Of a DNA stretch of 64,000 nt, positions 24,801 through 39,800 are shown one piece after another. Numbering within the stretch: position 1 is the stretch's first letter; each line of letters begins with the position of its first letter. Under the pieces are notes generated by a model. That model did not search any database and was not told where the DNA came from. It saw nothing but the letters and a program-made list of their open reading frames with translations. Origin of the DNA: Panopea generosa (taxonomy: Eukaryota > Mollusca > Bivalvia > Adapedonta > Hiatellidae). The stretch spans positions 11,753,041 to 11,817,040 of the forward strand of contig CM055902.1 in NCBI GenBank assembly GCA_029582155.1, in the 5' to 3' direction. The position numbers were made by a program, and so were the translations under genes.

Positions 24801-27800
24801 ATTTAAACTGTTTATATTGTTTTCTGTCAGGAATACTTTGATTGCATTTATAATACCATTATATTGAATAAAATTAGTGTTTATATTATAAATTTCTGTA
24901 AATTCTTGTTCTGTATAAAAACTGCCATTGTCTTTTATTATCATTTAAATATATAATGCCCTTACTGTACCATGTTTTACAAAAGAAGGATTCTCTTCCA
25001 ACTAAAATATTTTCATTATAAAAAAGTGGTGACCTGATAACGTGATCTGCTGTTGTTGGTTTATTTAGTTTTTGATAATTATATAATGCTTCAAGGACAT
25101 CTTTCCAGAACAAATTCTTTATTTTGTCTCTTTGTTTACTTGAATATTTGCCACCAAAATTTATTAGATCTTTTAAATTAAGTTTTTCTTCAATTATATT
25201 TTTCCAATTTCCTTCCATTGTTATCAGTCTTCTTATCCAAGTTATTTTTAGTGCTGAAATAAATGTTTTTATGTTAACCATATTTAGTCTTCCATCTATA
25301 TATTGTTTGATTAGAACCATGTTTTTGATTTTTGTGGGGCCTTTACATAAAAATTCATAGAAAATCATATTTAAATCTTTAATTATATTATAATTTGGAG
25401 TAGGTAGTGAAATGAATAGATGGTTTAATAGTGGTAGTAATAAGGATTTGTTGACAGTTATTTTACCAAATGGTGTCATACATCTGCATTGCCAGAGCTT
25501 GATTAGATTTTTAATTTTTATTATTTTGTCTTTAAAGTTTATATTGATAATTTCATTAAGGTCCACATTAAAAATTATACCTAATAATTTGAATTCTGAT
25601 GAGAAAAGTAGGGGTCATGTGTCATATAAGAGACTTTTTTTTCTGCTCAGAAAAATAAATACTCATACTAATACTGATAGAAAATTCCCAAATTATAATT
25701 TTTGGTTATTTTCAAGTCACCTTTGGACTTCACACAAGTGCTTTTTGGGTATGTTCATATTTGCTTAGCCCATGTGGTTCCGTCTAAGAATAGAATCACT
25801 GCCGATCTCTGCAGAGGTGTAGGAATCCTCCAAATGGGTGTCATGTTCATTTTATCATTTTTTTTCATGTTCATTATTGCAGTTAAATTACCCCTGTGTG
25901 GTTTCAGGGAGCCATATGAGTGATGGCAATAATAGGATCACTGTGGCTCATGCATGTCATAAGAAGTGACAATTTGAGAAATACAACAGAATTTGCTGAA
26001 ACTCTGCAGTTCTGCAGGTATCAAGGTTCTAGGTTCATTCTGCATATTCATTTTTTGATGTAAAAACAACCTACAGTAACTTTCATATAATTATGGGAAT
26101 TTTCATGCGATAGAAGGATTTGATAAATAATAATTTCAACCAGCACCTTATTAAACATGCGATAAATATGGTTATTACCATTACATGTTTTTTTTAAATC
26201 ATGACCAATACTTCCTTAATCCTTATTGTTAATAGTAATTCTTTAATTGAATGAGCAACTACATTTAGTCATTATCCCATTTGATAGCAGCCTATTTGCA
26301 TATACTGTATAAAATGTTAATCTAAGTTAATTAAACTTGACTGGTCAGTTGTTTCTGCCTCCAGTGCATCTGGCTAGCCCAATACATCAGAGTCACCAAG
26401 ATGATTTGAATTTGTTAACTGGTAGACTGCACAGTGCCACATCATCAGATACCCACATGTAATCCATTCCGATACTCTCCATTTATTACCTTTGGGATAT
26501 AACACTAGGTTTGCGTCGTTTCTACCAAGCCACAACGAAGTGATATGATTGGTTCCTTCATGATTTTATGAAGGGAATGAAATCCGATCACAACGCTAGT
26601 TACATGCAAACGCCTTTTTGATAAGCTGTTAATGATAGCGGTATATTATTCTGTTCTGTTCAAATAAAATGCACAGAGCTAGCGTAATTTCCCACGGATT
26701 ATGAGGTTATCGGAATTGACACCCGTTGGTATCCGACAATGACTGTGCCATAAATCTCAAATCATTTCAGCTGCTGGAGTAAATCAGTGTATTGTGAAAA
26801 GATTTTAAATCATCATGGCTATCTATACTAAAGTATCATGGAATGTGTGTATTTGAAATTAAGGGATCCGGGTATCTCTACACCTTATTGGTCTAAGGGA
26901 AAACCCTGTAATAAATTGAGGTTCATTCAGTGACACATGTTACAATCAAAATACCCATAACCAGAAGTTTTTTTCATGGTCGTTAAACCAAAAAGTCACC
27001 AACATTGATTAAAACATGTGGTGCTGGTTAGGACTGTAACAATATGTTAAATTATCAGTATATATCGCAATACGCTTCATAGCTATACGTTATATCATAG
27101 CGGCTATGCCTTTATCGGCAATATTGCAATAAACAAGTTACCAACTTAAATGCCTGTTCAGTACTATGTTAGCTTTAAGGCCATTATAAATTGATTGTTA
27201 TATTATCATCCAAATTTTTCTTAAAAACGTGGAGTACGAGAGGATTTTATTTTTTATTTTTAAAATTTTGATGTTTTTTTTAAAAAAAAAATTTTAATTT
27301 TATTTTTTTTTGTTAAAATAAAAAGTGTAGGGGCAGCATAAAAATTAGGAGGACGGCAGGGATGATAATCTAGCAATTAATTTATTATGGCCTAACATAC
27401 AATCAGTGCTGTATTGGAGCTATTTGTTGAAAATCGTCCACCTTCATAACTTTTGTTATGATGTCTTATGATATATATCATATAAATATATAAAAAAAAA
27501 TTATCGGTTTCATTTGCTTTCTGGAGTATATTTACAAAGTATGGCAGGAAATACAACAAAACTTGAACATGGATGGAAAATGTGCACTGTGATTGCAAGA
27601 ACTCTATCTTGAATATTCTCAGAATTATCTTTCTTTAACCCCGTTTCCCTAAAAAATAACCCATTTTAGCTACTACTCAACCAAGTGCTAAAGTCTTGTT
27701 CTATCAATAGCCTAGTTATATGTTATGTTCTTATCTCATTTATTACTTGTAACAGTTATTTATCAGTTTTATATACCAGTATTATGCCTCTCCTGTCAGA

Positions 27801-30800
27801 TCATCTACTTTAATGATTAATTAAATGATGCAGTAGGCAAAACGATATTCATGATTATAAATGTGTTCACTGAATCATAAACTAGATAAGCTAATAAATG
27901 CAAAAACATGTAAATTATAGATTATACTTAAGAGTGACACTGTATCATGTGTTGGTTTATAAAAGACCTTGAATTTAAAGATGAGGTGTAAACCTGTAAG
28001 TTTAGTTTTAAACTTATATATTTTACTTTGATTGTGAAACAAGTTATTCGACCTAGACAAATCAAGCTCAAAGTCTTCCTGGGTAGAACCATTATAGAGC
28101 ATATATGGAAAATAAGTCTTGCTTCAGAACACCACACATAGCCACAGCGGAGGATCAAAACCCACGACCCTCCTCAGTGTTTTTTTTCCACCATTTTGGG
28201 AAGAGAACCCATACTCGTGGAAAATTTTGGGAATTTTAGCAGCGTTTTCATTAACATTGGGAAATCTTTTGCATTAAGTATATTTGTTCAACTTCATAAA
28301 ACTGTGTACACTTGTTTCTCTGGCCATTTAATTAAAGAATCAATGTCAAACTCAATTCAGAATGGGGAAAAGTTTATTTATTTTATCAAGGAATTATGGC
28401 AAGTTTCAATTTACAATTATTGAACGTAGCTTTCAATTGGGAATTTTTACCACTTGATTGGGGGAAAAAGATAATATTTGCCATTGGGAATATGACCCAA
28501 TTGTAGCATTCCCGTGGTTGCATATTTAATGAACTCGAATTTTCAAACATACAATTTTTTATTCAGAAATTTTACAACTACATGTACGTAGTTAGTGTTC
28601 AGATATAAAAAAAGTCTTCTAGATGTAACCAAACATCCTTTAACTCTCAGCGTTCCCGCTCCCTTCTCCTCGATACTTAAGTTCTTGAGTTTATATAGGT
28701 TTGTGGAAACAACAATGTAATTAAAAGTTGATGCAATTCTAGTGAAACAAGCATGTGGTAAAATATAAACAAACATAATGACAAAAACATAATAAATATT
28801 GTGTAATGCACAGCATAAACAATTTAATCAAACTAATTATGGTATGTTTAAGTAGTAAACAAAATAATTAGCTTTGGTTTATCAGAATTTGTTTCGGCAA
28901 TTAATGTACAATAACTAATAAAGTAAATGCCGAGGTAATTAATTTTATGTAGTTGTTTTAGGTAATAATGACCAAAAACATACCAACATTGTGAAATATA
29001 TAGCATAAGCAATTTAATTACCTCATTCTTTAACTAGTAAACAAAGTAATTAAGTTTTGCTTATCAGCCTTATATGTATACAACAGATGAACAGTTACTA
29101 ATTATATTATATTAGTCAATGCCGAACTAATTGATTTGACATATTCAGTTGTTTCATCAGTGAATCCTTGAATAAAGATATTGTGGACATAATGACTTAA
29201 ACATACCAATATTGTGAAATGTACAGCATAACCAATTCATTTTACCTCATTCTTTAACTAGTGATAATTAAGCCATGCTGAGAAAATGGATTTCACATAT
29301 TCTTGATGTAACCCTTAATTTCTTGATCACCTGTCAGATAGAGAGTTTTGACCACGCTTTATAATAAACTTAGTAATTATCTAATATCTGCAGAGGTCAT
29401 TATTTGTAATGAGGCATTACCTATACAGAGGTCAATGCTCAGTTACACAATAATGGCTATAAAAATGGCCGGAAAAAAAACCCACTGCTCCTATCATGGT
29501 GACGATATTGGGCCACGGGACCATGAATGCACTCCACACGTACTGTAATGTTTTGCTGTACATGTAGTTCCATTTAAACATATCATATCTCTGTGTATTT
29601 TTCATCTGTTAGCTGCTCTCAATGGCATAAAAGTGATGCTAAATATTCAAACATAAGATATTTTAATTAAATTTTGTGTGATATCTAGGTTTAGTTTTGA
29701 GGTAAATCAATTCAAGGTCAGAAAAAGCTAACTTCTGCCTAAATTGTAAACACCATCGAACCTTTAATTTTTATCCAAGTCTAACGAAATTTGTCATGGA
29801 TTTTCATGATCATAAAATCTCATATTTCTTGAACTGGTCAAATTAGACCAGATTGAGAAGTAGAATGATACAGGCTCCATTGGGCCTCTTGTTTTACTTC
29901 TTATTCTGTAGAGTTAAGACTTGACGAAGACCATAGTCTTTATAAGTTATTGACATTTGTGATTTCACACTTTATTATAGGTGTTCGTTGCATCAAATGG
30001 GTCGAAAGATTTCAAAAAATGGATGTGGGACACAATTACAACTGTCATTTCCATCTCAGATGCCACTGAGCGCGATCTCATGTGCTACGCACATTCAAAA
30101 GGAAAGAAATACGGATGTAAATGTAAGGTGTAACTATTTTCTTGTTTAATAAACATAATTATTAAATATGTATAGTGAATGATTCCTTTTTAACTCATTA
30201 GAAGGGCTGTTGTCACGGTAATTTGTCCATCTATCATTCGTCTGTTGTCTGTCTGCAGTCTGCGAAAAATAGATACAGTGCAAAACCCAGTCTATGACAT
30301 TTTTAAGTGAACTACAAAAATGTTTCTAAACATATAGCCAAACTATATCTACGACTATATCAAATGAAACAATCTGAGCATGATATTGGGGGAAATTTAT
30401 GTAGTTTCTTCGCTAAAACTGAATAAAATTATGATTAAATGATTATAATTTAGAAAATAAAACTTAATGTGAATGTGGTTTTCTGTTATTTACGGACTGA
30501 GAAGAATTGAATTCGGACAATGTAATTTTGGAAAGTCTGTAGTCAAAAGGGATATAATCAGTTTTCATTCAATCCTTACCAACTTGTTCAAGACCGCGGC
30601 GTGGTCTAGTGGTAGAGCGTCCGCCTCGCATGCGGAAGGTCGTGGGTTCAATCCCTGGCCGGGTCATACCAAATACTTTAAATTGTTAGTAGAAGCTTCT
30701 TCGCTTAATGCTCAGCATTTAGAGGAGAGTTCTAGGTCTGGTCGGCCCGGTGTCAGTTTAATGTGACTGGGTGGGGTATCATACCATGTGTCTGCGGCAT

Positions 30801-33800
30801 GATACTCCAGTGTGACAGCGCTCAGGATACTGTCTCAAGTAGACACCGTCGTGATATGACTGAAAAATTGTTGAAAGCGACGCTAAACACCATACAACAA
30901 CAACAACAACAACAACAACAACCAACTTGTTAAGAGTGTTTATGAGTGTTTATCTGACAAGCTTTTGAACCAGTCAGAATGATGTAGTTATGGCACTTAA
31001 TTAATAATGCTGCTGATTTTGGCCCCTTAATCACCTTCAGTTTCTGTCAGATTGTGACCATCTTTAGCCAGAAATTGATACTGGCAATGAAAGATTCGGA
31101 CAAGCTCTTGAACTGGCAATATCAGACAAACATGGAAAATTGTTAATATGGCCTTATAAGATGTTAAATTGAAAAATCATAATGTTTGCCTTGTAGACAC
31201 TGTAGCATTGTAATACTGTTAAACACTTTAAATTCGCTTGAACTTTATACTCTGACTTCTCCTATTTGATTTATTCGGAAATGTTGAATTTGTGACATTC
31301 GAAAAGTGAAACTGGCGGAAATGCATATTTTTAATTCGGATATTGTAAACATTCAGACAGTGATTACGATTGTAAATTTAGCGAAATCTTTGAATTCGCG
31401 AAGATTGCGCCAAACAGTTATTATTAGAACTGTACAGTTATATGTAAGTAACTAAGTCACTTCCCTTTAATCAATATACATGATTGTCTTAACAGGGTTG
31501 CTTCCTTTTGATTATCCTCCTCTATTTGTTCATAAGTTAGTATTGTGATAAAGCTGGATTATAGTTGACTGTGTTTTACGTCTGTGTAGTGTTTTCTTAA
31601 TACTGGTGTTGAAACTCGCGAAGAATAGCAAAAATTAAGTTATCGCGAATAAAAATTGTTTTACAATAGTCATTGGATTGTGATCAAACTTGATCACAAT
31701 TTTATTGACCATGAAAAGACTCTTGATGAGTTCTTGAAGGCATACCGCAATTTGTATATGAGGAGGAATCAATTTAAATGTCTGAACATATAAAGTTATT
31801 TTTAAAGTGGAAACAAATCATATAATTATGCATTATACATAAAATACATGTACTTCCGACTTTGGTATTTCAAATCTACCAAAATATGACAAAAAAACAT
31901 ATTTTAATTGGGGTGATGAAATTTGTTGCTGTTAAGATCGCAATACAATGACTGTGTCAATGGGTATATCTGTGCATATTATTTTCATATACTGATTTCC
32001 TATTCATGTGCTACTTATAATAAAAAAGGCTCCAGGATAAAAACATTAGTTTATCTCTGGCAAACCACACTGTTGGGTTTGTAGTACATTGTAAATAGTA
32101 TGCAAGAAAGACAAATCCTTCATGTTATTTTTTTATTCATATAGAAAATTTTATCACTCCTTGCTCGAACGGAGAATGACGCTTACCAGTATTTAAAATT
32201 GAACCCAAAGCTTCGCCATTAACTGAAACAGTAATTTAACTTTGAATTCCAATGAAACAGAAACAGATTCTTACTCAGAACCGTATACAAACTTGCTCCA
32301 CTGCACAAACAGTATCTTATACATTTTTCATATCTTTCTTTGTTTTATTTCAGCGAGCACCATATCTGAAGTATACAGAAATGAAACAATGTTGGATAAA
32401 CATATAAGTGATACTCTCGAGGTCAGTTTTATGGCTTTTTAATTTTAACATTATTGCATTCTTCTGAAATCAATTTCCTGGAAAACAGTTTGACATTTAA
32501 ATGACAATTGTGCAGATTTTACCCAGCAAGTGGACCTGATCAGGCCGTCCTTTAAAAATATATTGTTTGCCTACTCCTACCTACTCACTCAAAATTGCAG
32601 CTACCTGAACTTAATAGTGACTTTCAAAAAATGTTTTCATTATTTCTGTCCATTTTTAGCTCTACTGGCCAAAGGCCAGATGTGCTTATACGATGGTGCG
32701 TTGTCCGTCGTCTGTCGTCTGATGTCTTGACATCGTCTGTTAGCAGCACTTTCTCTGAAACCACTAGGCCAATTAAACTGAAACTTCACATGGATGTTTC
32801 TGCTGAATAGGAGACTATAGTATTACAGAAGATTTTTTTTTTTCGATCTGAAATTCAAGATGGCCACCATTACTAAAAATAGTCCAAAACTTAAAAAAAA
32901 AATTTTTCATGAACGGCCCAACAGATTTTCAAAATGTTTATGTAGTAATGATGACCAACTGTAGTTTTGTTAGATTTGTTCAAATGGTGTCCCTAGGGTT
33001 AAATATGACCCCGCCCGAGGGTTCAATTAATAGGGTACAAAATGAGAATTACTAAAATCGTTTTGTTAACAACCGGTATGTCAGATTTGCACATATTTGA
33101 TATAAATTATCCTTTTGTGTAGGGATTTGATTACAGATAAGAATTTAGGGGCTAAAATTTATAGGGGCCGTGTAAGGGGACTTAGAATTTTACATAGCAA
33201 TACTATGGGAAAACAGAAAATTCTCTTTTTTTTTCATTTATTCTGAAACCACTAGGCCAATTAAACTGAAACTTCACATGTATGTTTCTATTGCATAGAA
33301 GACTATACAGAAGATTTATTTTCTATCTAAAATTCAAGATGGCCACTGTTACTAAAAATAGTCCAAAACTTAAAAAATCTTCTTCTCATGAACGGCCCAA
33401 CAGATTTTCAAAATGTTTATGTAGTAATGAAGACCAACTATAGTTTTGTTAGATTTGTTCAAATGGTGTCCCTAGGGTTAAAAATGACACTGCCCCGATA
33501 TTTCTATTGCATAGGAGAATTTCAAAAAGTGCTATGGCCACTATGAGTCAGTAGAGCGTCCTCAGGCCCTCTTGGGCCTCTTGTTCTTTGAAATGACTAT
33601 ACAAAATCAAAATTTGGCCAAAAAAATAATTAGCTACCTACCTACCGACATAAAAAGTACTGGGTCAGAGCACAGCAAACAAATATTTTTTTAAGGATGG
33701 CCTCAAGAGCCATTTTTGTAAACATTGTGTTGTCTATTAAGGAAATGTTTCTAATTTAACATTTAAGACCATGAGAGTGTAACAAAAAGATGTTATAATA

Positions 33801-36800
33801 TTTTACCTACAATTTACATTTTTAAAAAATCACACTGAAGTATCTCTTATAGGTGTAAGCCCACCATTGATTTTTGTTCTTTATTCTATAGTATAAAAAC
33901 AAAGTTTGCATGATTGTCATTCATAGAGAGAGAGACTCAAATGCAAGAAGTGAAACTTACACTTTATTGTTTGTCAACCTCTGCACTACCAAATTACATG
34001 TATGTTGAAGGGTCATGATTCATCCAAGAGATTCTTTTCTGCTCAGTGTGTTACTTCAGAAATCATTGTATTCTTACCTCAATTTCCAAGTGTCAATTTT
34101 TTTCCAAATTCACAATTCAAATATAACATTGCTTTCAAAATGTTCAAAATACATCAACAATGTCATTCAAATAAAAAAGTAAGCATTATGATATAAGGAA
34201 AATGTATTTTAGCGAAGAAGAAGGATTATTTATAACCGCCATTATAAGACTTCTTCATCGAAGCATTTCCTGTTTCAAATGATGGTGCTATGCGTCTATA
34301 CTTTCAGAGCAAATTAATCTGTATTAAGCAACAACCTGTCTTTAAAGGCCACTTTTATCCCTTCTCCTGACTAACTGCTTAAGCCAGGTTTGACTGTACT
34401 TTTTAAAAGGCTCCTTAGTGGTAAACAATTTTTTCTATTTACAGATTATCAAGCTGAATTTTGCGGATGTAATTGTTATTGACCTGCTGGAGTTGCTAGG
34501 CAACTGTTTGAATGCCGGACACCATGTGCCTCAAATAACGAAAATAGTCACTGGTGTAATAAAAGGTTTAAAGGCTGCATTACCAAACTTGCGGGTACAG
34601 TATTTATAACACATGTTTGAATTACCAAAATTGTTGGTAGAGTGTTTATAACACATATTTGAATTACCAATATAATGGAAATAGTGTTTATTCGACATGT
34701 TTAAATTACCAAAATTATGGGTAAAGTGTTTATACACACATGTTTGAATTACCAAAATTATTGGAACAGTATTTTTACACATGTTTGAATTACCAACATA
34801 TTGGAACAGTGTTTATTCGACATTTTTGAATTACCATTATAATTGGTACAGTATTTTTACAACTGTTTGAATTATCAAAATTATGGGTACAGTGTTTATA
34901 TAACACATGATTAAATTATCAAATTTGCAGGTACAGTATTTTTACACATGTTTGAATTACCAAAATAATTGGTACAGTATTTATATAACACATGTTTGAA
35001 TTACCCAAACTGTGGGAACAGTATTTTTTACACATGTTTGAATTACCAAAACTATGGGTACAGTGTTTCTATAACACATGTTTGAATTACCAAGCCTATG
35101 GGTACAGTGTTTATATAACACATGTCTGAATTACTAAAATTGCAGGTTTAGTAGTTTTACACATGTTTGAATTACCAAAACTATGGGTACAGCGTTTATA
35201 TAACACATGTTAGAATTACCAAAGTTATAGGTACAGTATTTTATACATGTGTGTGAATTACCAACATTATAGGTACAGTGTTTATATAACATATGTTTGA
35301 ATTACCAAAATTGCAGGTACAGTATTTTTTACACATGTTTTAATTACCAAATTTATATATATAGAGTACAGTGTTTATATAACACATGTTTGAATTACCA
35401 AAACTGCGGGTACATTATTTATTTAAACATGTTTGAATTACCAAAATTATAGGAACAGTGTTTTTTCGACATGTTTAAATTACCAAAATTATGGGTACAG
35501 TGTTTTTACACATTTGAATTACTAAAATTATGGGTACAGTGTTTATATAACACATGTTTGAATTACCAAAATTACGGGTACTGTATTTTTTACACATGTG
35601 ACCACAGTCTTCATGATGATTGATATATGACATAGCGTCTCAATGTCATTGTCTCTCGCAGCTGATTTAAGTGGGAAGGTTGTCAGATACTTGTGGAGAT
35701 TTGTATGCTTGAGCACTGGTAAAACTTCCAGGATCCAAGGAATGAGTAGTTAAATGATTGTCTGTTAGCCCTCGATGGCATAAAAATGATGTTTTATATT
35801 CATGATGTAAAATAGATAAGGTGAAAATTTTCAGTAGGAGCCAGGCCCGATTAGCTCAGTCAGTAACGCATCTGACTATCAATCCAGGGGTCTTGAGTTT
35901 GAATCTCTGCCTGGCAACAGTCTCCCTGATGAGTGATATACAACACTACGCCTCATTATCATACTTCTCTCAGCTTCTGATTCAAGTGGGAAAGTTATCA
36001 GTTATTTGTGGAGACTGGGTGTGCTAAAGTATTGGTTAACCTTTCAGGATTCCAGGAAACTGCATAAAAATTACGCTAAATCAATCATTATCAGTCTGTT
36101 TATTTATTTTCTCTGTAGGTGATATGTGAGATGCCATGGAAGCCACCGTGTTATGACAACAACTGTGAAGTGGGACCTGCTCTGTCTAAAGTTTGTGATG
36201 CAGTTCAGTTCAGCCTTGAAAGCTTTTCCACATACTGTGACGAGGCCTGTATAGCTAAAGCTACTGCACCATTTTCTAAAATTATGATTGGTATGTTTTG
36301 TTTTTTCTTAACTCATTTTGAAGAAGAGCTGTAATGAACTGTGTCTTGTCAGTCCCTTTAATGTTGTGTACCCAAAAGCATAAACAATCTAACTTGTCAC
36401 CTAGAGTTCAGGGGATGAATTCATCAATATAACTTGTCATCTAGAGTTCAGGGGATGAATTGTCAATATATTTTGTCACCTAGAGTTCAGGGGATGAATT
36501 GTCAATATAACTTGTCACCTAGAGTTCATGGGATGAATTCATCAATCTAACTTGTCACCTAGAGTTAAGGGGATGAATTCACCAATCAAACTTGTCACTT
36601 AGAGTTCAGGTGATGGATTGTCAATTTAACTTGTCACCTAGAGTTCTTTGGATGAATTCATCAAACTTACTGGTCACCTAGAGTTAAGGGGATGAATTCA
36701 TTCAATTGTAACTTGTCATCTAGAGTTCTAGGGATGAACTGTCAATCTTACTTGTCACCTAGAGTTCAGGAGATGGATTGTCAATTTAACTTGTCACCTA

Positions 36801-39800
36801 GAGTTCTTTGGATGAAATCATCAATCTAACTTGTCACCTAGAGTTCAGGGGATGAATTCATTCAATCCTAACTTCTCACCTAGAGTTCTGAAGATGAATT
36901 CACCAACCAAACTTGTCACTTAAGAGTTCAGGTGATGGATTGTCAATTTAACTTGTCACCTAGGGCTCTTGGGATGAATTCATCAATCTTACTGGTCACC
37001 TAGAGTTCAGGGGATGAATTCATTCAATTGTAACTTGTCACCTAGAGTTCTGAGTATGAATTCACCAATCAAACTTGTCACTTAGTGTTCAGGGGATGGA
37101 TTGTCAATTTAACTTGTCATTTAGAGTTCAGGGATTCATCAATTTAACTTGTCACCTAGAGTTCAGGAGATGAATTTATCAATCAAATTTAAATTATCAT
37201 CTAGAGTTCAGGAATAAATTCATCAGCCAAATTTGTCACCAGAATTTCATACGGCTTTACCATCAACCTGTATGCGATAATAAGTGCATGTTAAACTTAC
37301 CGTCATTTTGTGTTAGAAATAGGTGCCTATCCCAATACAGGTATGCAAACAAATAGGCAGCTAAAAATTTGCTACCGTGATAATTGGTTACTAGTAACGT
37401 GACAAGCGTTCTTACCTGTTGACATTCATTGAAGTGTAATCATGTTGTTTGAATAGTTTGTCGCGACTATAAACACAAAGAAGATTCTAGTATATTGTTC
37501 GAGTTGTTATAGCTAGCAGTTTGTTTGTGGCCATTTTGTGTACATTAATCTTGGATAAAATCTGACAAAAAGAAAATCGTACTCTCGAGAGAAAAAGGTG
37601 GAGATTATTGAGTTTTATATAAACTGTAGAAACCAATATGAAACTTGTAAACAATTTGATTTGAACACTAAAACTTTAATGAGAATGGTGAAAGTGGAGA
37701 GTTAAATTCTTGAGTCACCGAAAGGTGTTTAGAAAATAGGGAGTGGCAGAACGGCATTCTTTCCTTTAATGAAGAAAAGGTTAAATGAGGAATTTTGAGA
37801 ATTGCCCGCTAAAGGATTAAAGATCAAACACTGGTGGTTTCGCACAAGATTGGAGCAATCATGCATATTTTGATACGGCTGACAGTGATGAAGACGATAT
37901 TCTGTTGGAATCTTTTATCAATCATGATCAAAATAGAGCAACATAGAAACAACTGTTTTGAACTGTATTGAACTTCATCGTGTTTATATTGTTTACATTT
38001 GATAAATATCATATTTGTGAAATCAGTTATGAAATAAACGGAGGTAGCACCCACACATGCCGATACTAGTGTCGAAAATTGGCTATAAGTGCATATCAAA
38101 TATAGGCACATAGTTTAGTGGTTCAGTGTATGCGCAAACCAATAATAAGCACACAAAAGTGTCATTAAAATTAATATAAGCACATATGCTTATTAACAAG
38201 ATTCTATATCATCTAGATTTCAGGGGATGAATTCATCAACCAACTGTGTCATTTATAATTAAGGAGATGGTTTCATCAATTTAACTTGTCATCTAGAGTT
38301 AAGGGGATGAATTCATCAATCTAACCTGTCACCTGTAAATGGCAAACTTTCTCACATAAAGATTTGGAGCGAGGGAGACTCGAACCTGCAACCTTGGTGG
38401 TGAGAGGTAAGTGATCTTGAGACGTCATGGTGGACCACTCGGCCACAGAGGAACCTCATATCACTTCGGACAGAATTTTATTTGAAAATTTGATATATGT
38501 TTTTGTATCTGCAGGAATCGTTGAGTATGTCGCTGTAGGGTTCAACCACTCTCAGCTGATCATCAGCATCCCGTGGCATGGGTACAAATACACATGCGAT
38601 TCCACAATTTCAGTGGGACACCAGGTAATTATGATCTATAGTGATATCTCAGTGAATAATATGTGATTATTTCATTATCAAATTTAACAAGCATACAGGT
38701 ATTTACACATAAATTTTCAATGATGTAAGAAGTGGGTGGGGTAATGGTAAAAAGTTGCAAAAAATTTGGTTCCAGATATGTTGAATTTCTGATATTTTGA
38801 ATTATTTTTATGGTTCCAAGGAATTCGAGATAACAAAATTCGACTGTATTGAAATTATAAACAGAACATGTAAATTCACAGTATCCTTCCTCATGGCTTT
38901 GCCAACTGTGGTGATCACACGTTAAGGCCAGCAGGGTTTATGTCATGGTAAATGTCCGTTGCCCGTCTGCCCATACTTCCGTTAGCCTTTTTCTTGTAGA
39001 CGTGATAGCACCTTCATTATTCATTGAATCTTGACCAAACTTGCACAGCAGTTGTATCACCACAAGATCTCGGACAAGTTATTGAACCAGAGAGATTCGA
39101 CCAGAAATGCCCCCGCCACACGGCTTATAAGCACATTTTAAGTAAAATTTTAAAAAACATTTTCTCTGAAGTTTGAGGCGTAGACCTTAGATATTTTATA
39201 TGTTTTGTTGCATGGAGGTCCCCTAAATCATTTGTTGAAGTCGGGTCTCTGGGGTCCAATTTGGGGCCACCCCAGGGGTCACTGTTTTACATAGAGTTAT
39301 AATGGGATAATGTTGTAGATGCGATAGCACCTTCATTTTTCAGTTATTCTTACAAAACTTGTAGAGCAGTTACATAACTACAAGATCTCGGACGAGTTTT
39401 TAAACAAGCGTGATTCAACCACAAATGCCCAAGCCACAGGGGTTATAAGCACATTTTAAGTAAAATTTTAAAAACACATTTTCTCTTAAAGTTTAAGGCA
39501 TAGACCTTAGATATTTTACTATAGTATCTGTTGCCAGTAGAGTGACTCAGGTTCTCTTGGGCCTCTTATATTTTTACTTGGTTTTAATGTGATTTTCAAC
39601 ACATATTTTATATAACATACCAAGTTTAATTGCTGGACAAAGTCCTCAGAATGGGTCTTAGTAGACTTACCATCCTTCCACAAGTCGTTAACAGTCAAGT
39701 GGTCTAAATCACCTATCTCTTACTGCAGAAGACGTGGGTGTGTACCTCACTAGGTCAAGAAACATTTTGTGAAAAAGTTTGCCAGCTTCTTGCGGAAGGA

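Noticed and set aside
24206-25768. + strand ORFs opposite the L1/Tx1 fragment
   Set aside because: The minus-strand reading shows the known ORF2 C-terminal order; the + strand ORFs match nothing.
30593-30665. tRNA-Ala gene
   Set aside because: The tRNA-like sequence is the head of a SINE with a non-tRNA body, CAA tail and target duplication; the same holds for the heads at 35844, 45030, 51051 and 59975.
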